Positions 14,260 through 27,298 of a DNA stretch of 64,000 nt are shown in pieces. How positions within the stretch are numbered: the first letter of the stretch is position 1; each line of letters opens with the position of its first letter. The DNA is from Theristus sp. LFF4_11 (taxonomy: Eukaryota > Nematoda > Chromadorea > Monhysterida > Xyalidae), in the NCBI GenBank assembly GCA_030248135.1, contig JASANC010001402.1, positions 33,986 through 97,985 of the forward strand, given 5' to 3'. The translations under genes and the position numbers were made by a program. The notes beneath the pieces were generated by a model, which ran no database searches, was not told where the DNA came from, and saw nothing but the letters and a program-made list of their open reading frames with translations.

Positions 14260-17200
14260 ATGGATTATGACTGTGATTTCGTTGAACAAGCAGATCAACA
14301 TCAGCATTCAACAACAACAACAACAACTACACCACCACCACCACCGGCAACAGCAGGGGCATTAAACGATCAAGCCGAACACGAGCAATTGAGCATCTGG
14401 GTTGATGACTATGTCACTTTCGAGCCTGTGATGCTTGACAACGCCCAGCCACATGCATCCGCCACCACTTCCTGCGAATACCAGCGGTACAAATGTGTTT
14501 GACTTTTCACAAATGTTTCCTTATATTCTCCCACTCCTTTGAAGCTCATTCTTGCCTTTGCAACCGAAGGGCGGGGCAACACCAGTTCCACCCAGTGATT
14601 CACATTCCGTTGCTCTTTGTCTTTCCTGCGTCGCCCATAATCATCCAATACTTTTTCTTTCCGATAGTGCAATTTTCTTTCGAAGTACAAAGGTGTCTGT
14701 TACATTATTTGTCTTTCATTGAACGCTTCGACACACACACAGGCACGACACATTCATAGAGTGTAATCGCAAATGGACCGTGCGTCTCTTATGAAACACC
14801 GCAGACGGCACATTTGCACAATCTCAGTTTATGCACGATACAAAACGCAAATTGATTGCTCAACCGCAACACCTCAATATACAAACGTACGTATTTCTTG
14901 CGGCACGACTCAGTCTCACCATAATATGCGCCCAAAAAGTGTTGCTCTCCGTCTCAGACGCGACCTCCAAAAGAGCACTGCGATGTCGCCAGCTCCCCGT
15001 TGGGTGCATCCGTGCCACTGTAATGTGACAACAATTGAATTTGCGCTTGCGGCCCACACCTTTGCACGATGGTTGAAACACCGATATAAACAGCGACCTA
15101 CAAATGTGCGCATGAAGCAGCAGCACACAGCGAACGAGTGACAATGCATGATATAAACTAAGACACGGCCGGCGAGGTGTGTGCCTGCGCCGCTGCGTCG
15201 TCCACCCGGCGCCCGCCCCCTGCCGAGTGCCATGAATGTACGAACATAAACACACCGCAACGCACATTGTATGCACCCCCATTGTACTACTCATTCGCTT
15301 GTCTCGATGTTTGATCCGCGCTCTTGCGTTAAACCTGCTCGAACCAATGGGCGGACTCTGGTGGGGCGCGATGCGACCAATGAACGTGCAGCGCACATGC
15401 GCGATCGTATATGTCACTGTGTATTGTTTGTGCGTGTGCACTCAATCCGCTGCCCTCCGCATCTTATGTACGTTTAGCCTATCTTTTTTCTCTCGCTGAT
15501 ATCCACTTATCCACTTCATGTATCAACATTAAAATGCACAGCGCGCTGGTAGTCAAGTGGCGTTTAAACACACGTTCGACTGTGTTTAACCGTAGCTCGA
15601 GTTCACTTGGAGACCATAATTGACGCTGTTGTTGTTTTAAACGTTCTCGCTGTTTACATTACCGGCGATTTACAATGTCTGGAACGTTCATTTAGTTTTT
15701 TTCGACCCCTCTCTCATATTACAAATTGTAATGCACTCAAATTATTGGAATCTCAAATTATCAATTACCTGGTCACCCCGGACACTGTAGTCAACGATTA
15801 TAGTGATTACCAATGAATATCTTTATGTTTATTTAGCGGCTATGATCGATTTGTTTGCGATTTTAATCAAATGACTCGAATTATCCTCACAACCACCGTT
15901 TAGAATGTGAACATGGACGTGTTCCACTGAGTGTATGTTATGGCAATTTTAAAACTCTTTGACAGCTGCATTTGCATGCCCAAATATCTTCAACATAAGA
16001 TTGCTTTGATAACAGGTTTCCGTTCTTGATTATGATTGTTCAGAAACCTATTAGGTATGGCTGTATTTTCTGCAAAAAAGCTTTCACGTAATATTTGTTC
16101 TGTTGTTTAAAAATTGGTTCACTTGTCTGTAATTAATTTTCTTGTTAAGTTTGTTTTCATTATTTGTCACTGTGATACTTTATTTTTTAATTTCTAGTGC
16201 AAAACAACTTTTCAGCTCACAGCACTGCAATCCGGCAGCCGCACTCATGTCAACGCCAGTGTCAGAGCAGCTTGCTCAGAATTCTTATGTGCAGCTCGAT
16301 CAAATACAACAGGTGAATATCATTAAATTTTGAGAGCTGCCTTGTTACTCTTTTACATGTCTGAATCATTTATTAAATAATTGTTTCTAAAATAGAATAA
16401 ATAATTATAAGCTAAACTATTTTTATTACACTGTATATAGTTATAACCAATCAACCAAAACGGAATTTTTTTCTAAAATAATCGTATCCAAATCCCATGA
16501 ATTTCATTCAAGTCAGCCAACTTTTGATTTTCGCAGCTGGAATTTGGAAAATGAGAGTTTCTTTCAACAGAAAAAACAGTTTGTCAGAATGTTAGTCAGC
16601 CAGAATTCTTGTTTGTTCGCCTTCGTGTAATGGTCTGCGGTCATTTTATTTTGAAACAAAAACCGTTTTTACGTTTCACCTTTTCTTTTTCTTTCTGTTC
16701 ACTTCACACATCACACATTAAATTAGACAAACGTTACGTAAGTTCAAAATAGAATAGAAAGGAAGACTGAAAAGAAACCTTAAAGGTTTGAACTGCTCAA
16801 TCAATTGTAATGGCTTTTGCGTGGCCATGGTCGTTTTATATCAGATCAATGCAGTTACAAGTACAGGTACAGTTCGTCGTGTCGTCGTGTTTATTTTAAT
16901 TTAGTTTTTTTTGCGCGTTGTCTCTCAACACTCTGTTACTCTCATCTCATCATGCCATCAATTTTGCAGGACATCAAGCCGACAATGACACAGACGTCGT
17001 TAGGATTCTTGGAAACGAGCGGCGGCACCGCCCAGAACATTCCCCCCGCGTACAGCGTCGCCAGTCAGTATGTCAGGACGCCATCTCAAACACAAGTAAG
17101 CAAGCGCGCAAGCTGCGTTTGATTTTTTCTGTTAATTATTCGCGCACCAGTTCCGTAAACCATAAGGTACCAAACTCCGGTGGAATGGAAACGGGCAATA

Positions 17201-20200
17201 CTGCCCCGCCCCGAGCCCAGCCAGCCCAGCCCAATTTACCCTCGGCTCTGTAGGGAGCAGACCGTTAGATGTTATTGGTCACTCCAGTTTCTCCATTCTG
17301 TGTCTTGTCCGCAGCGGGGTTCGGACTTTCCACCTACAGAACGGTAGACAGAAGTCCTACACCTGCGCTACAGACGCGACAAAAACTTTGCGGCTTCGTG
17401 TGAGGGGGCGACGGTGAAGCTTCACAATTTTGCCGGTTGATCTCATATTGATTGATCACACTGAAATACAGACAGAATTGAATTGCTTGTGTGGTGTTTG
17501 CAGATTTCGGGTCAATCGTTGAGTCCAACGGAGAGTTTTGCGTCTCGTGCCATTCCTGGATATTTCTACGGCGCTGGCGGCCAAGCGTTCGGCGCTGCCG
17601 GTTACACGACGAACGCCGCAAACACATTTCTAACATATCCCAGTACGGCGTCGCCACCTGCCGAAGGTTCGCTCGTTCGTTCCTGTGTCGCGTGGACTCC
17701 GATTTGGTTAACGCTGAGAAATTGCTTAACTCATACAAGTTTTGGGTTGTTTAAAAGTGTCAGCAAACTGTTCAAGCGGTTTTCTCGCTCGTCGCCTCGG
17801 TCACCTTGGTATGGTAACGGCTAGCCATCACAAGCCAGCCAGCCAGCCTTGTTCGTGCCCCGTGCATTCGAGTTTGGGAGGGACGACGTGGAGTGTGTAC
17901 GATGTGTGTGTACGTGGACGACTTCGCCGAAGGGTGTATTGGCACTTGTAACAATGAAGCTCCCTGGGCACGCTACTTGACGGCGTTCTGAATCAGCCGT
18001 GCTGTGCTTCTGCTCTTAGCGAGAAACATCGCCTTGATTCACAATTAATTGAATGAATTTATGTTCGTTCGTTCTCGTGCGTGCGGTTTCGCTCGTTCAC
18101 TCTTTATTTTCACCGTCTGTTTTGTTGCAGACGGCACGATCACGAAGATCATCGAGGGCGGCGAAGTGCGCATCAACGGCAAAGGCAAGAAGATCCGCAA
18201 GCCGCGCACGATCTACTCGAGTCTGCAGCTGCAGGCGCTCAACAAACGATTCCAACGAACGCAGTATCTCGCGTTGCCCGAGCGCGCTGAGCTCGCCGCC
18301 AGTCTTGGTCTCACGCAGACGCAGGTTGGCGAACTTGGAAATACGGTGTTTGTTCTTGAGTTTGCGGTTGGCGTTTTCACTTTGCATTGCATCCCTCGGA
18401 GCTTCACACCACAGAAACTTCGGACGGTTGGTCGACGGTTGATGTTAAACTCAAACTCGCTCACTAGTTGCCTGGTGGTCGCGTTTGTGGATTTTATGAT
18501 TGGATTATTAGTCTGCTGGTTATGTCAGAGTCGGAAGACAAAGGCGGTCCATTTGATTGCTCGGTTCAGAGGTGATAACAGCGATGTCTGTCGTCGTATG
18601 TGTGCATGGGCGGTCTGTTTACACAGGTTACAGGTTGAGTTGTAATTGTTCGTTCACGAGACGTCTTGTCTTTGTGTGAGTGTTGCTTGCACTTGTGTGG
18701 CTGCGGTTCGGTTCTTCCCAGAGCGCCCAGCCGTGATCGTCTCAAACAATCACTTGTGTTGTTCGTCTTCCGTTAACGACCTTTCACTTTTTTTATGCGG
18801 TCATCTTTCTTGTGGTTGTCGCTCTTTTTTTATTCGGTGTTAAGAGTCGCGGCGTCGTTTGAGCATGCCGCCGTGCTACCGTAGTCCTTTGGTACAGCGC
18901 ATGCATGTCTGTTGCATGTGCAGTCGAGGGCACTTCTGCAATGTTCTCACTTTTGGCCGACTGCTTCGTTGAAAGTGGTTTTGACCACCCAGAAACGTTG
19001 TGTGTGCGTTGTTTTGTAGGTTTTATTGTGGCACTGCTTTGACATTTTATGCATTCTTTCCGGTTGGTTTGCGTCGTGCAACAAGTGTGCGTGTGCCCGT
19101 GCAATTGTTCTCGACACAGCACCATCGAAGTGCATTTTGATTTTATTATCGCACACGTCTTTTCTCTTAGTTTCTTCCGTTTTTTACAGCCCTCATATAA
19201 ACATGCGGAGGATGTGCGATGGAATTTCTTCAGATTTGTTCATTGCCACTATTGTGTGAAATGTGCAACTGAACTGAGGTGCTGTGATGGGAGGCAATTG
19301 TTGTGTGGATGTTCAAGAGTTTATTCATCGTGTCGACGTCGTCGTCGTTGGCGCCATTGTTTTATTTGCAGCACGGTTTCGTTTGTTCGTCTGAGTGCGC
19401 ACATGCGACGGCCAAGGTTTGCTTGAAGACACGCCACAGAGAACACTGCAAAATGACACCACTTGCCGCCGTGTTTTCATGTTTGGTTGCACATTCAAGA
19501 AGTGCACAGTTCAATAAACAAAACATAACAACAATATCATGTGAGATACACGGAGTGCGTGTTTCGCAAAGATGCTCATCGTCTTGCATGTGCAACAACC
19601 GCCGCGCGTTGAGTCGAATCAACGTGCACTTGACAGCGATGTTGTGCAGTTTGAATGGTGTGCGTGCGATGTCAGCCAACCACAACAGTTGCTGGTTGCA
19701 GCAGTCAATTGAGTGTGTCGCAGGCAAGTGTACCTTTGGGAGTGCTGTGCCGATGTTGCACAAGCGTATTGTTCGCTGTTGTGCACTTCGCTTCACCACC
19801 CGACCTGTGTTGCATGCTGCGTCGTGCGTCTGTGTGTGTAGCCACTTTGCCAGCCAGCCAGCCACTGCGTGTGTGCGTGTCCGTTTGTTCGCGAATTCTC
19901 CGCGCTTGTAGCGCCGCGTTTGTCCTTGCGCGCATTTTTTTCGGGGCCACACTCTTTTTTTCTGTCTCTCTGGTCGGGCACGAATCGAGTCGCTTTTGGT
20001 TTTGCGGCGGGCGCGACCGAGGTTGGCAAACGCTTGTTGACTCTGTTGCATCTGTGCTGTGTCTCGCTGTCACTCACTCTAAACTCGGTGACTAAACTCG
20101 CCGTCTATCCAAACTACTGTACTTTTTTATTTATTATTATTTTATTATTATGATCATATGTTCAAACGCAGGCGCATGTATGTTTTGTTGTTGTATTGTT

Positions 20201-22709
20201 CACAGATGAGCGAGACCGAGAGGGAGAATGTATTGCCTGAGCACAATGCCTGCTTGCACAACAACGACAACGCGTGACTGACAGAATTCAACTGAGCAGT
20301 TGTGGTTGTTGTTTTTGTGGTTGTTGAATTGATCGCTGCATGGTTGTTGTTGTTGTTGTGCGTGTGCAGTGCAGTGACGCGCGACCTATGTGCCGCAGCA
20401 TACTCGTCGGCGCACGTTGCCACACTCTGTCACGCATGCAAAAACTGGATCTCGCCTTTCGCTTGTCGCCCACTCGCAAGATCGTAGCCCTGTATACGCA
20501 CACAACACTGAATACAGTATGCCTGCGCAAACAACAGTCGCACAACACCCGAACTGACAAACAAAATGTGCAAGTGGTTGGTGATAGTGAGACAGTAAGA
20601 AAGATTGACACTCATATGGAGTCGGTGCGTTGTTTCGGTGATTTCGAAAACTCTTCAAAAACTTTAGCAGTTGGTTAGCGAGGGGAGAGGGCAGGTGGTA
20701 ACAAACAAACAGAATGATAAATTTAGCTCTCTTTGCAATTCAATATAATTATTACAAAGTTAATTCGATCCGTTTTTTATCAGCACGGAATGTATCCACA
20801 ATTCCGCATATCCCACATCACTTCACCGGCCAATTAATTAACTGGTGAATAAATTACTTGCGTGAACATAGAAACACGTGATTGTGTCAAACAAATGTTT
20901 GTTTCTCAGTTGGTGTCTGGTTCATGGTGACCGCAGGGTCAGCGAATCAATGCGTTTACTCCTGCAGCGATCTGTGCTCGTGTCAGCCAGCACTCCAGTG
21001 GTTCCTTACCTTTATTAGATTCTACCTGCTGACCGTTAGCACCTGGAAGCTCTGGCTAGTCTCTAAAAAAACGGTTGTTGTTCCGGTGGCCCGTGTTTTA
21101 ACCTTTTTTTTGCGACGCAATAGCAGGAGAGGTGTTGTGCGTGTGCGTGTGTGCGCCATGGGAACAGATGTTTGAAATGCGATAAGGTCATAGGTGGATG
21201 GGATGGATGTGTGCATTTGTGCAACCTGCTGTATCTAGCCGCCGGGCGGGGCTGACGGTTGTATTCGATGAATTGACTGCTGCTGGATGCTTTATGCATT
21301 CATTGAGTTCAGGTGCTGTGCTACACGATGCTTGCATTGTCTTCGCTGAGGAACTGCTTTTTGTTATTATTATTATTGGTGCTGTTCCTTGCGTCGTCTT
21401 TGGATGATCATATCCAACTAATCCATCAATGTACCTGTGCAGTTGAGGATTTATGTTTGGTTGGGGAACATGTACATGACAAGATAAACAAGATGAGATA
21501 ACGGTTGCACCGCACGAGGCCAGTGGAGCGGACGGAAATTTGGAAACAATACAACAATGGTGACAACGCGCTTGCGTCAGTTCTTATTGTCTGCTGGTTG
21601 CATCATTGCTTTGGGATTGTTGATTTACGTGTCGTTTGAAAACTCTGTGCAACATGAGAATTATAGCAACGTGGACGCTCGAAACAAAAACGGCAGCGCG
21701 AGTGAACGAGATAAAAAAACCAACACGGATACAGAACACAAAAAAACATCAAACGTATTTCAACGGAAACTAATCTTCACCACTTCCATTTTTTCAGGTG
21801 AAAATCTGGTTCCAAAATCGGCGCAGTAAATACAAGAAGCTGATGAAGATGAACAGCCAGCAGGGCGGCGGCGGCGGCGCGATGTCGCTGAGTAACGTCG
21901 GCGCTGCGCTCGATCAAATGCCGGACTCGCCCGACAGCTCCGACGACCCGTCGGAGGATCGCTCGGAGACGGCGGCCAGCGTGCAACAGGGCGGTGGCGG
22001 GGGTCTGATGGACTCGCTGATGCACAGTCCGCCGATGGCGAGCAGCGGGGCGCCGCCGAGTCAGGCGCTGCCCTCGCTGACGTGCACGCGCTCACCCACC
22101 AGCACGAACACACCGACCAGCATCGGCGTCATACCACCGGCGACCAGCAACAACAACGCGACCGCCACGACGACGGACACCAGTGACGCCAACAACGTGC
22201 TGACGAACGCAGCGCCGCCCGACTGTGGCTCGCCGATCCTGCAGCAGTCGCACCACGACCAACAACTCCAACAGACACAGCTGACGAGCGCACTGTACGC
22301 GAGCGACCCGACCGCGCATCACCATCACCATCACCACCACCACCAGATGGCGGGCGTGCTGGCGCCGCCGGCCGCCTGGGGCGCGCAGGGACTCGGCCTG
22401 CCCACGGTCAATGGCGACCACCACCAGTTGAACGGCAAGTACATGGCCGACTGCACGGTGGACGTGAAGCCGCCGGCGTCCTACATGGACGCCTGGCACG
22501 GCCAACAGGCGGCGTACATGGCCGCGATGGCACATCAACACCAACAACAACAGTACCAACAACAACAACACCACCACCAGCAGCACGTCGGTCAGATGAT
22601 GCAGCCGGATGCAATGCAGCACATGATGCCCGGAGCGTACGCGCCGCCGACGCAGACGACCTCGTCGCTGTCCGGCATGAATGCGTGCTTCAACATTGGC
22701 TCGTACTAG
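14260..22709 (+). CDS. Dll: Distal-less (Dlx-family) homeodomain transcription factor, left copy
   Basis: Six exons join in frame with GT-AG borders: 14260-14486, 16198-16312, 16970-17095, 17504-17666, 18131-18324, 21798-22709, giving 578 residues. The homeodomain (about residues 232-291) starts after GKGK with [17 protein letters not shown], a Distal-less signature. It contains [19 protein letters not shown] and helix 3 [15 protein letters not shown] with Gln50 and Asn51. An intron splits the homeodomain between positions 44 and 45 (TQTQ, then VKIW). Exon 1 begins [10 protein letters not shown] and carries Thr and Pro runs; its 2-nt overhang fits exon 2 exactly. The C-terminal third is low complexity: Gly-rich, nine His at 22317-22343, then Gln/His repeats, ending NACFNIGSY. 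Family members are nuclear factors that pattern appendages and nervous system. Intron 3 carries a SINE. A possible AATAAA lies at 23566-23571. Confidence 0.93.
14773..15499. other. intron 1 tract apparently identical in both arms
   Basis: Within Distal-less intron 1, overlapping open frames on both strands translate identically in the mirror segment (about 52206-52932). This implies no or almost no base differences over about 730 bp, while nearby sequence carries substitutions and indels. It could be a constrained regulatory element or a low-divergence haplotype patch. The long open frames here look non-coding. Confidence 0.4.
17123..17375 (-). mobile_element. tRNA-derived SINE in Distal-less intron 3 (left copy)
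   Basis: Read on the minus strand, it starts with a tRNA-like head (GTCTGTAGCGCAGGTGTAGG, then a B-box-like GTCCGAACC) and ends in an A-rich tail near 17123-17140. The related right-arm copy sits at a different site in the same intron. The corresponding right-arm site joins GATTTT directly to AAAACTTTGCGG, so it is empty. Compared with the right copy this one has extra CCAGCC-type sequence and a decayed B box. Confidence 0.7.
21557..21829 (+). other. short ORF in Distal-less intron 5 with a hydrophobic N-terminus
   Basis: A 90-codon frame starting [20 protein letters not shown], with one hydrophobic stretch (about residues 9-26) like a type II signal anchor, then a hydrophilic Asn/Lys/Thr-rich part. 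It overlaps the start of Distal-less exon 6 in another frame. The mirror copy (45963-46208) stays open and ends differently. It could be the first exon of a nested gene or a chance ORF. I do not recognise it. Confidence 0.2.
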
Positions 22710-25700
22710 CGCACCATTTCACTGCGTTCTCGGGCGCTTGTGTTGTTTCATTCGTTTTTTCGCTTTTATCACACTCAATCACACCCTCACTCACTAGCTG
22801 TGTTCTTCTTTTCTTTCTCTGGTTGTCGAAGTTTTTTTCTCTCGTTCTGTTCATTTGAAAAGTATCAACAGTAGACTCTCTATCAGTCGGCACGGCACCA
22901 TGTTTCATTCGTCTTCAAGCGTTCATGTGATCTCTTTTTTTATTGTTTCATGCTTCAGTGAAATGAAAACTATTTCGTTTGTTGTGGGCGCATCGCATTG
23001 TTGTCGGTGCATACATCTATATTGGTTTGTTTCAGCGTTTCAGGAAAACTTATCATTCAATTCATTATCGATGTCAATATTCTTAACGAACTGGTTTATT
23101 ATCGGTTTTGTTGATGTGTGTTGTGCTGCTAATTGAGATTGTGTAATTACAAGAAGCATCTGAGACAATACCTTTGACAAAACAGCATCAAAATTTGGCT
23201 GCCGTTTGAAATCAAAACTCTGTATCACTGCTGTTACTCTCGGTCGTGTTCGTGTGCCAGCCCTGTTTTTTATACTTCCCGGATTTTCACATTACTGATG
23301 CTTTATACGTTCTACTTACTTATCGATACGTTTCTTCAACGTTTTCACGTGTCAGTTGTAATCAAGTTTAGCAATGAAGTATTCGGTCTCGGTTTATACA
23401 ATGAGGAGTTTTTAGTTTTACTCACTAGTTGATTTTGATCCGCAATAGGACTACTAATTTATTGTTTTTCAATTATTCAGGTATCAAACCCAAAATCCGT
23501 TAAAGATCCGTTGTAACTGTAATGCGCTATTGAGTTGCCAAACTTCAGCCAATTTTTTGGTAAAAAATAAATTGTGCAAATCAATCGATTCTGCACATTC
23601 TGTCAATTCAGCGGAAATTTTGCGGTTTGTGTCACTATTATTAGTCACTGTTTGTCGTCTTGAATTCACCAACTATTTGTATAACCATATCTATGTGTTT
23701 ACTTAACTTTTAACGTTTTTAAAATTTAAACAGCTACATGTTATGTTACACTTTTCACTGTTCACAAACCATTTGTCTGTAAACTTTCCGATGTGCTATA
23801 TTTTGACATGATTTATCGATCGCCTACCATTGGCTGCTTTTGTGAACCTTTTGGTGCAACTCCGAAATGATTCGTGTTTTTTGATGAAAAGTTGATAAGT
23901 TTTTGACGCAATCAAATATTGTTCTATTTGGGGAAATTATATTTCTATCAAGATTCCAAATCGGTTTACCATTACGATTGAAGGGCTGCGTTGTTACAGC
24001 TACGTTGCGGGGCACATTTTGTTGTGTTGTGTTGGTCTGAGATTTCGACAGTTTGCCAGAATTTCTTGCCGTCTGTGTACCATAAACAACGTTTTATTTG
24101 TATTCAATCATTGTTCCGTCCGATTTTATTCGTCGTCGTCACAGATTTATTATTATATTACTTTCTCATCATGATCGCGATTTACGGTGACTATATTATA
24201 TTCTGTTACATTTTTTATATCATGTTTATTTTTATTTATGCTACTCGAATGATGTCGCGCAACGAAACAAATGAAAGCCCTTTATGGTTGTCCATTTAAT
24301 TCCGGTGTTGTAATTGTGGGGAGGTGTGGGCGGTAAGGTTGCGAATTTCTAAAACTAAAATCAAGCTGAGGCAAAAACAGTCACGACAGACATGTTTACA
24401 AGTGCATTCATTCATTCTTAGCGTAGCGAGGTCGTAAAAATTCGTGTCTCGCTTCTTGCGAGAGACGGTTGCCCGCAGGTTGAAAGAAATCAAAAGAATG
24501 CCGTTGATTTTAATGAACGCGCACGCCAGACCATACAGCAGTGGCACTGTTGATTGCCAATTAAACCGCCACTGTGTGTGATTCAGCATTCAGTGGTGCT
24601 AATAAAGTGCGCGTTGTCGTTGTTTCCCGACGTGTAACGCAATGGAATGAATACAATCAAAAGACAAACAGACAGACGAGCGAAGAAACCATGTCTACGG
24701 ATCGTTCGTTGCGGAATGAATGCGCGTGTGCGGGCGGCACCGCGTCAGTTTCTGTCTTGCTGTAAATTGGCAACGTCCGCTGTGCAGAATGGGCTACGGT
24801 GCACACGAGAGAACGGCTGACGAGACAAACTGAAGCCCGCTCTAATTGGCGACACAACAAACATGGCCGACGGGCACCACAAAACTCCACGCCCACCCCT
24901 CGCTCGACACGGCGCATTCCTTTGCTTTATTATCGCGCCTTTTTTACTGCCAATTAACGAATAGACTCGAGTTATGGTAAGGCAACATAGCATGGACTCG
25001 ACTTGTGACAAGACAACACGCCAACTACGGCTAGCTTCGTCTCATTGGTGGGGGGGACTCATATTCAACTGTCGAAACATTGATTGAAACGTTTGCAGGT
25101 TTCGAAAACTTTTTAATTGGCACGATCAGTTGGGCGACGAAAGGCTGTTGTCACAAACATGACAGCGTGCTTGTGTTTGCGCACGTCGACGACTGTGACA
25201 TCACACATTGATGCTCGCTTTCCAACCATACGACTGTGGTTAAGGTTACTGTACCACGCACACACACACGAATACTGTTGACGGGCAATGCAACTCGTGT
25301 GCTTTTTTGTTCGGCCATTCACCGAATCAATCTTCTTGTTAGCGAAATTTTACGAGCCTGCACTATTAGGCAGCGTGTGTGGCCGTCAAACGGTCGTATA
25401 AATAAAATGAAAATAAAATAAAATAAAGATATCACGCATATGCGGTCGATTGCATGCATATGGTGCACAAGACACACGTGGATGCGTTTTTAGCACGACA
25501 ACTGATGTCGTAAAACGCTGTCCACTTGCTTGGTGATGTTTTCTGCAGTTGTTTTTTGTGCTCACTCAACTTTTACGTACTTTCGCATGTGCGATTTCTT
25601 GCTGAACAAGCCTCAAAGAAACATCCACCGAGCTCCCAGTGTTGTTTTGTTTCGGCGGCAATTTCATGCTGCAAAAGACATTTTTTGCCCCACACACACA

Positions 25701-27298
25701 GCAGACCGTTTTTTTATCGTATCGTCAAATTGACGATGTTTGACGATTACGGCGACGGGGACAGTCAGTCGGTGGTTTTTGTCAAAGTCGCTCGTCAAAA
25801 TTTGTGAACTGAAAAAAATTTTGGTCGTCCATAATGCGTGCGCGGTTTTTCACGTGCGTCTGTGATTTATCACATCTTACACTTGTGAACGCCGAATGTC
25901 ATACTCATGCGTCACAACTGTTCTGCTCACTCTCCGTTCACATGGATCAACGAACAACATGAACTCGTTTTTGCGAGAGAACTCCTGCACCCCATAACTG
26001 TTGTGTGTGTGTGCTGCAAAAATCTGAGAACTGAACTGAGAACACTGTGGCCCGGTCAGCGAATGTGAGTTGAAAAGAAAGACAATAACAATGAAAACTG
26101 GCTTGACAGACAATGCCACTCATGTGAATCGTGAAACTCGCACTCAGTAACACGGGGGTCTTGTATGTTTGTGGACTTTGTTCACGGCATGACTGTGTGT
26201 ACTGCACATTTCACACACACCGTAGACAACGAACGTTCTCTATTCGGTCAGGAGATAATCACAGACGCGCCTTTACACAGTTGCTGTTTTATTGTTGTTG
26301 CTGTTGCTGCTTGCGGCAATAACATGCATTGTACTGCTGCTACCGCTGTTGGTTGCTGCAAATTTCGGCTAATAAAACCACGCGATGACTCCAAGTTGGC
26401 GCATGTTGAGTCGTGTTTCAATTGAGTGATGATTAATAATGCGTCTGTTCAGCAAGTTCAGCTCGGATTTTTCGGGGGTGAACACAACACACATCTCATT
26501 CACAATTTCATCACATTAAAGTTCCTGTCTGTGAAAAGAACTTCAACTCAGGAAAACAACAGGAACCAATAAATATGTTGGATGAACTAACATGAGGCTA
26601 ATAAACCACGAATGCTGCTCAAGTTATTTCAGCCAGGACAGAAATGGCAAATGACATATCATCACACCCAAACAGACCAGCACCAAGAAAATTCTAGTTG
26701 TTGCCTAAGCTTCTTCGTCTTATTCGTAACAAGGCAACTTTACACTCGCTTCACACAACGATGTCGTCAGAAAACGCACGAATCTTCAACAAAGCGAAAA
26801 ACTGCCAGCTGTCGTTGAAAAAGGTACACACACACACGTGTTGTGCAGCCACGGCCACAAGCAGAGAACGAAGTTTTTGCGTCTGTCGTCCGTTGGGCTT
26901 GCACGGTTCCCTGAGTTATGCTAATAACCATATTATAACATTACAATCCGACCACATCGAAATCACAAAGGATCATTGTTACGAAAAACGTGAACAACTA
27001 TATGACTAGAGAGATAAATACTCACTGAGCTGACGAGCACTGGCACCATTTTTTACACCAGCACCCACTTGCAAGCCATACGGGCAAAAACTTTTGTGTG
27101 TTTTTTCATAATCACTTGCTGAGTGAGAGAAAAGCAACGTAGTGCGACTACTATTGTGCACAAAGGAAAGACAATTTCGAGATGAAACAGCACGCTCTTC
27201 TTGCCCACCAGTAGCGGTAAGACACAAACGAGAACGTTCAGAACAGGAACTTTTCCGATGATTAGTCTTTAGAGATGCGCATTTGACGCTGAAAAAAC
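22710..27298. other. intergenic DNA between Distal-less and membrane-protein gene (left)
   Basis: 4.6 kb of AT-rich DNA without supported exons. It includes the Distal-less 3' UTR in its first part (possible polyadenylation signal near 23566). No tRNA, rRNA or clear transposon was seen. Confidence 0.55.

Noticed and set aside
14860..15441. Long open frame (193 codons, minus strand) kept in both arms
   Set aside because: It lies in Distal-less intron 1, has Cys/His/Arg-rich non-protein-like composition, and overlaps equally preserved frames on the other strand. Conservation is at DNA level.
19303..20051. Overlapping long frames on both strands in Distal-less intron 5
   Set aside because: Low-complexity Cys/Val/Arg-rich translations in several frames at once, and changed by indels in the right arm. 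They are GC-biased intron sequence.
22092..22622. 176-codon minus-strand frame opposite Distal-less exon 6
   Set aside because: Shadow of the GC-rich coding exon, Val/Arg/Leu-rich and with no gene structure.
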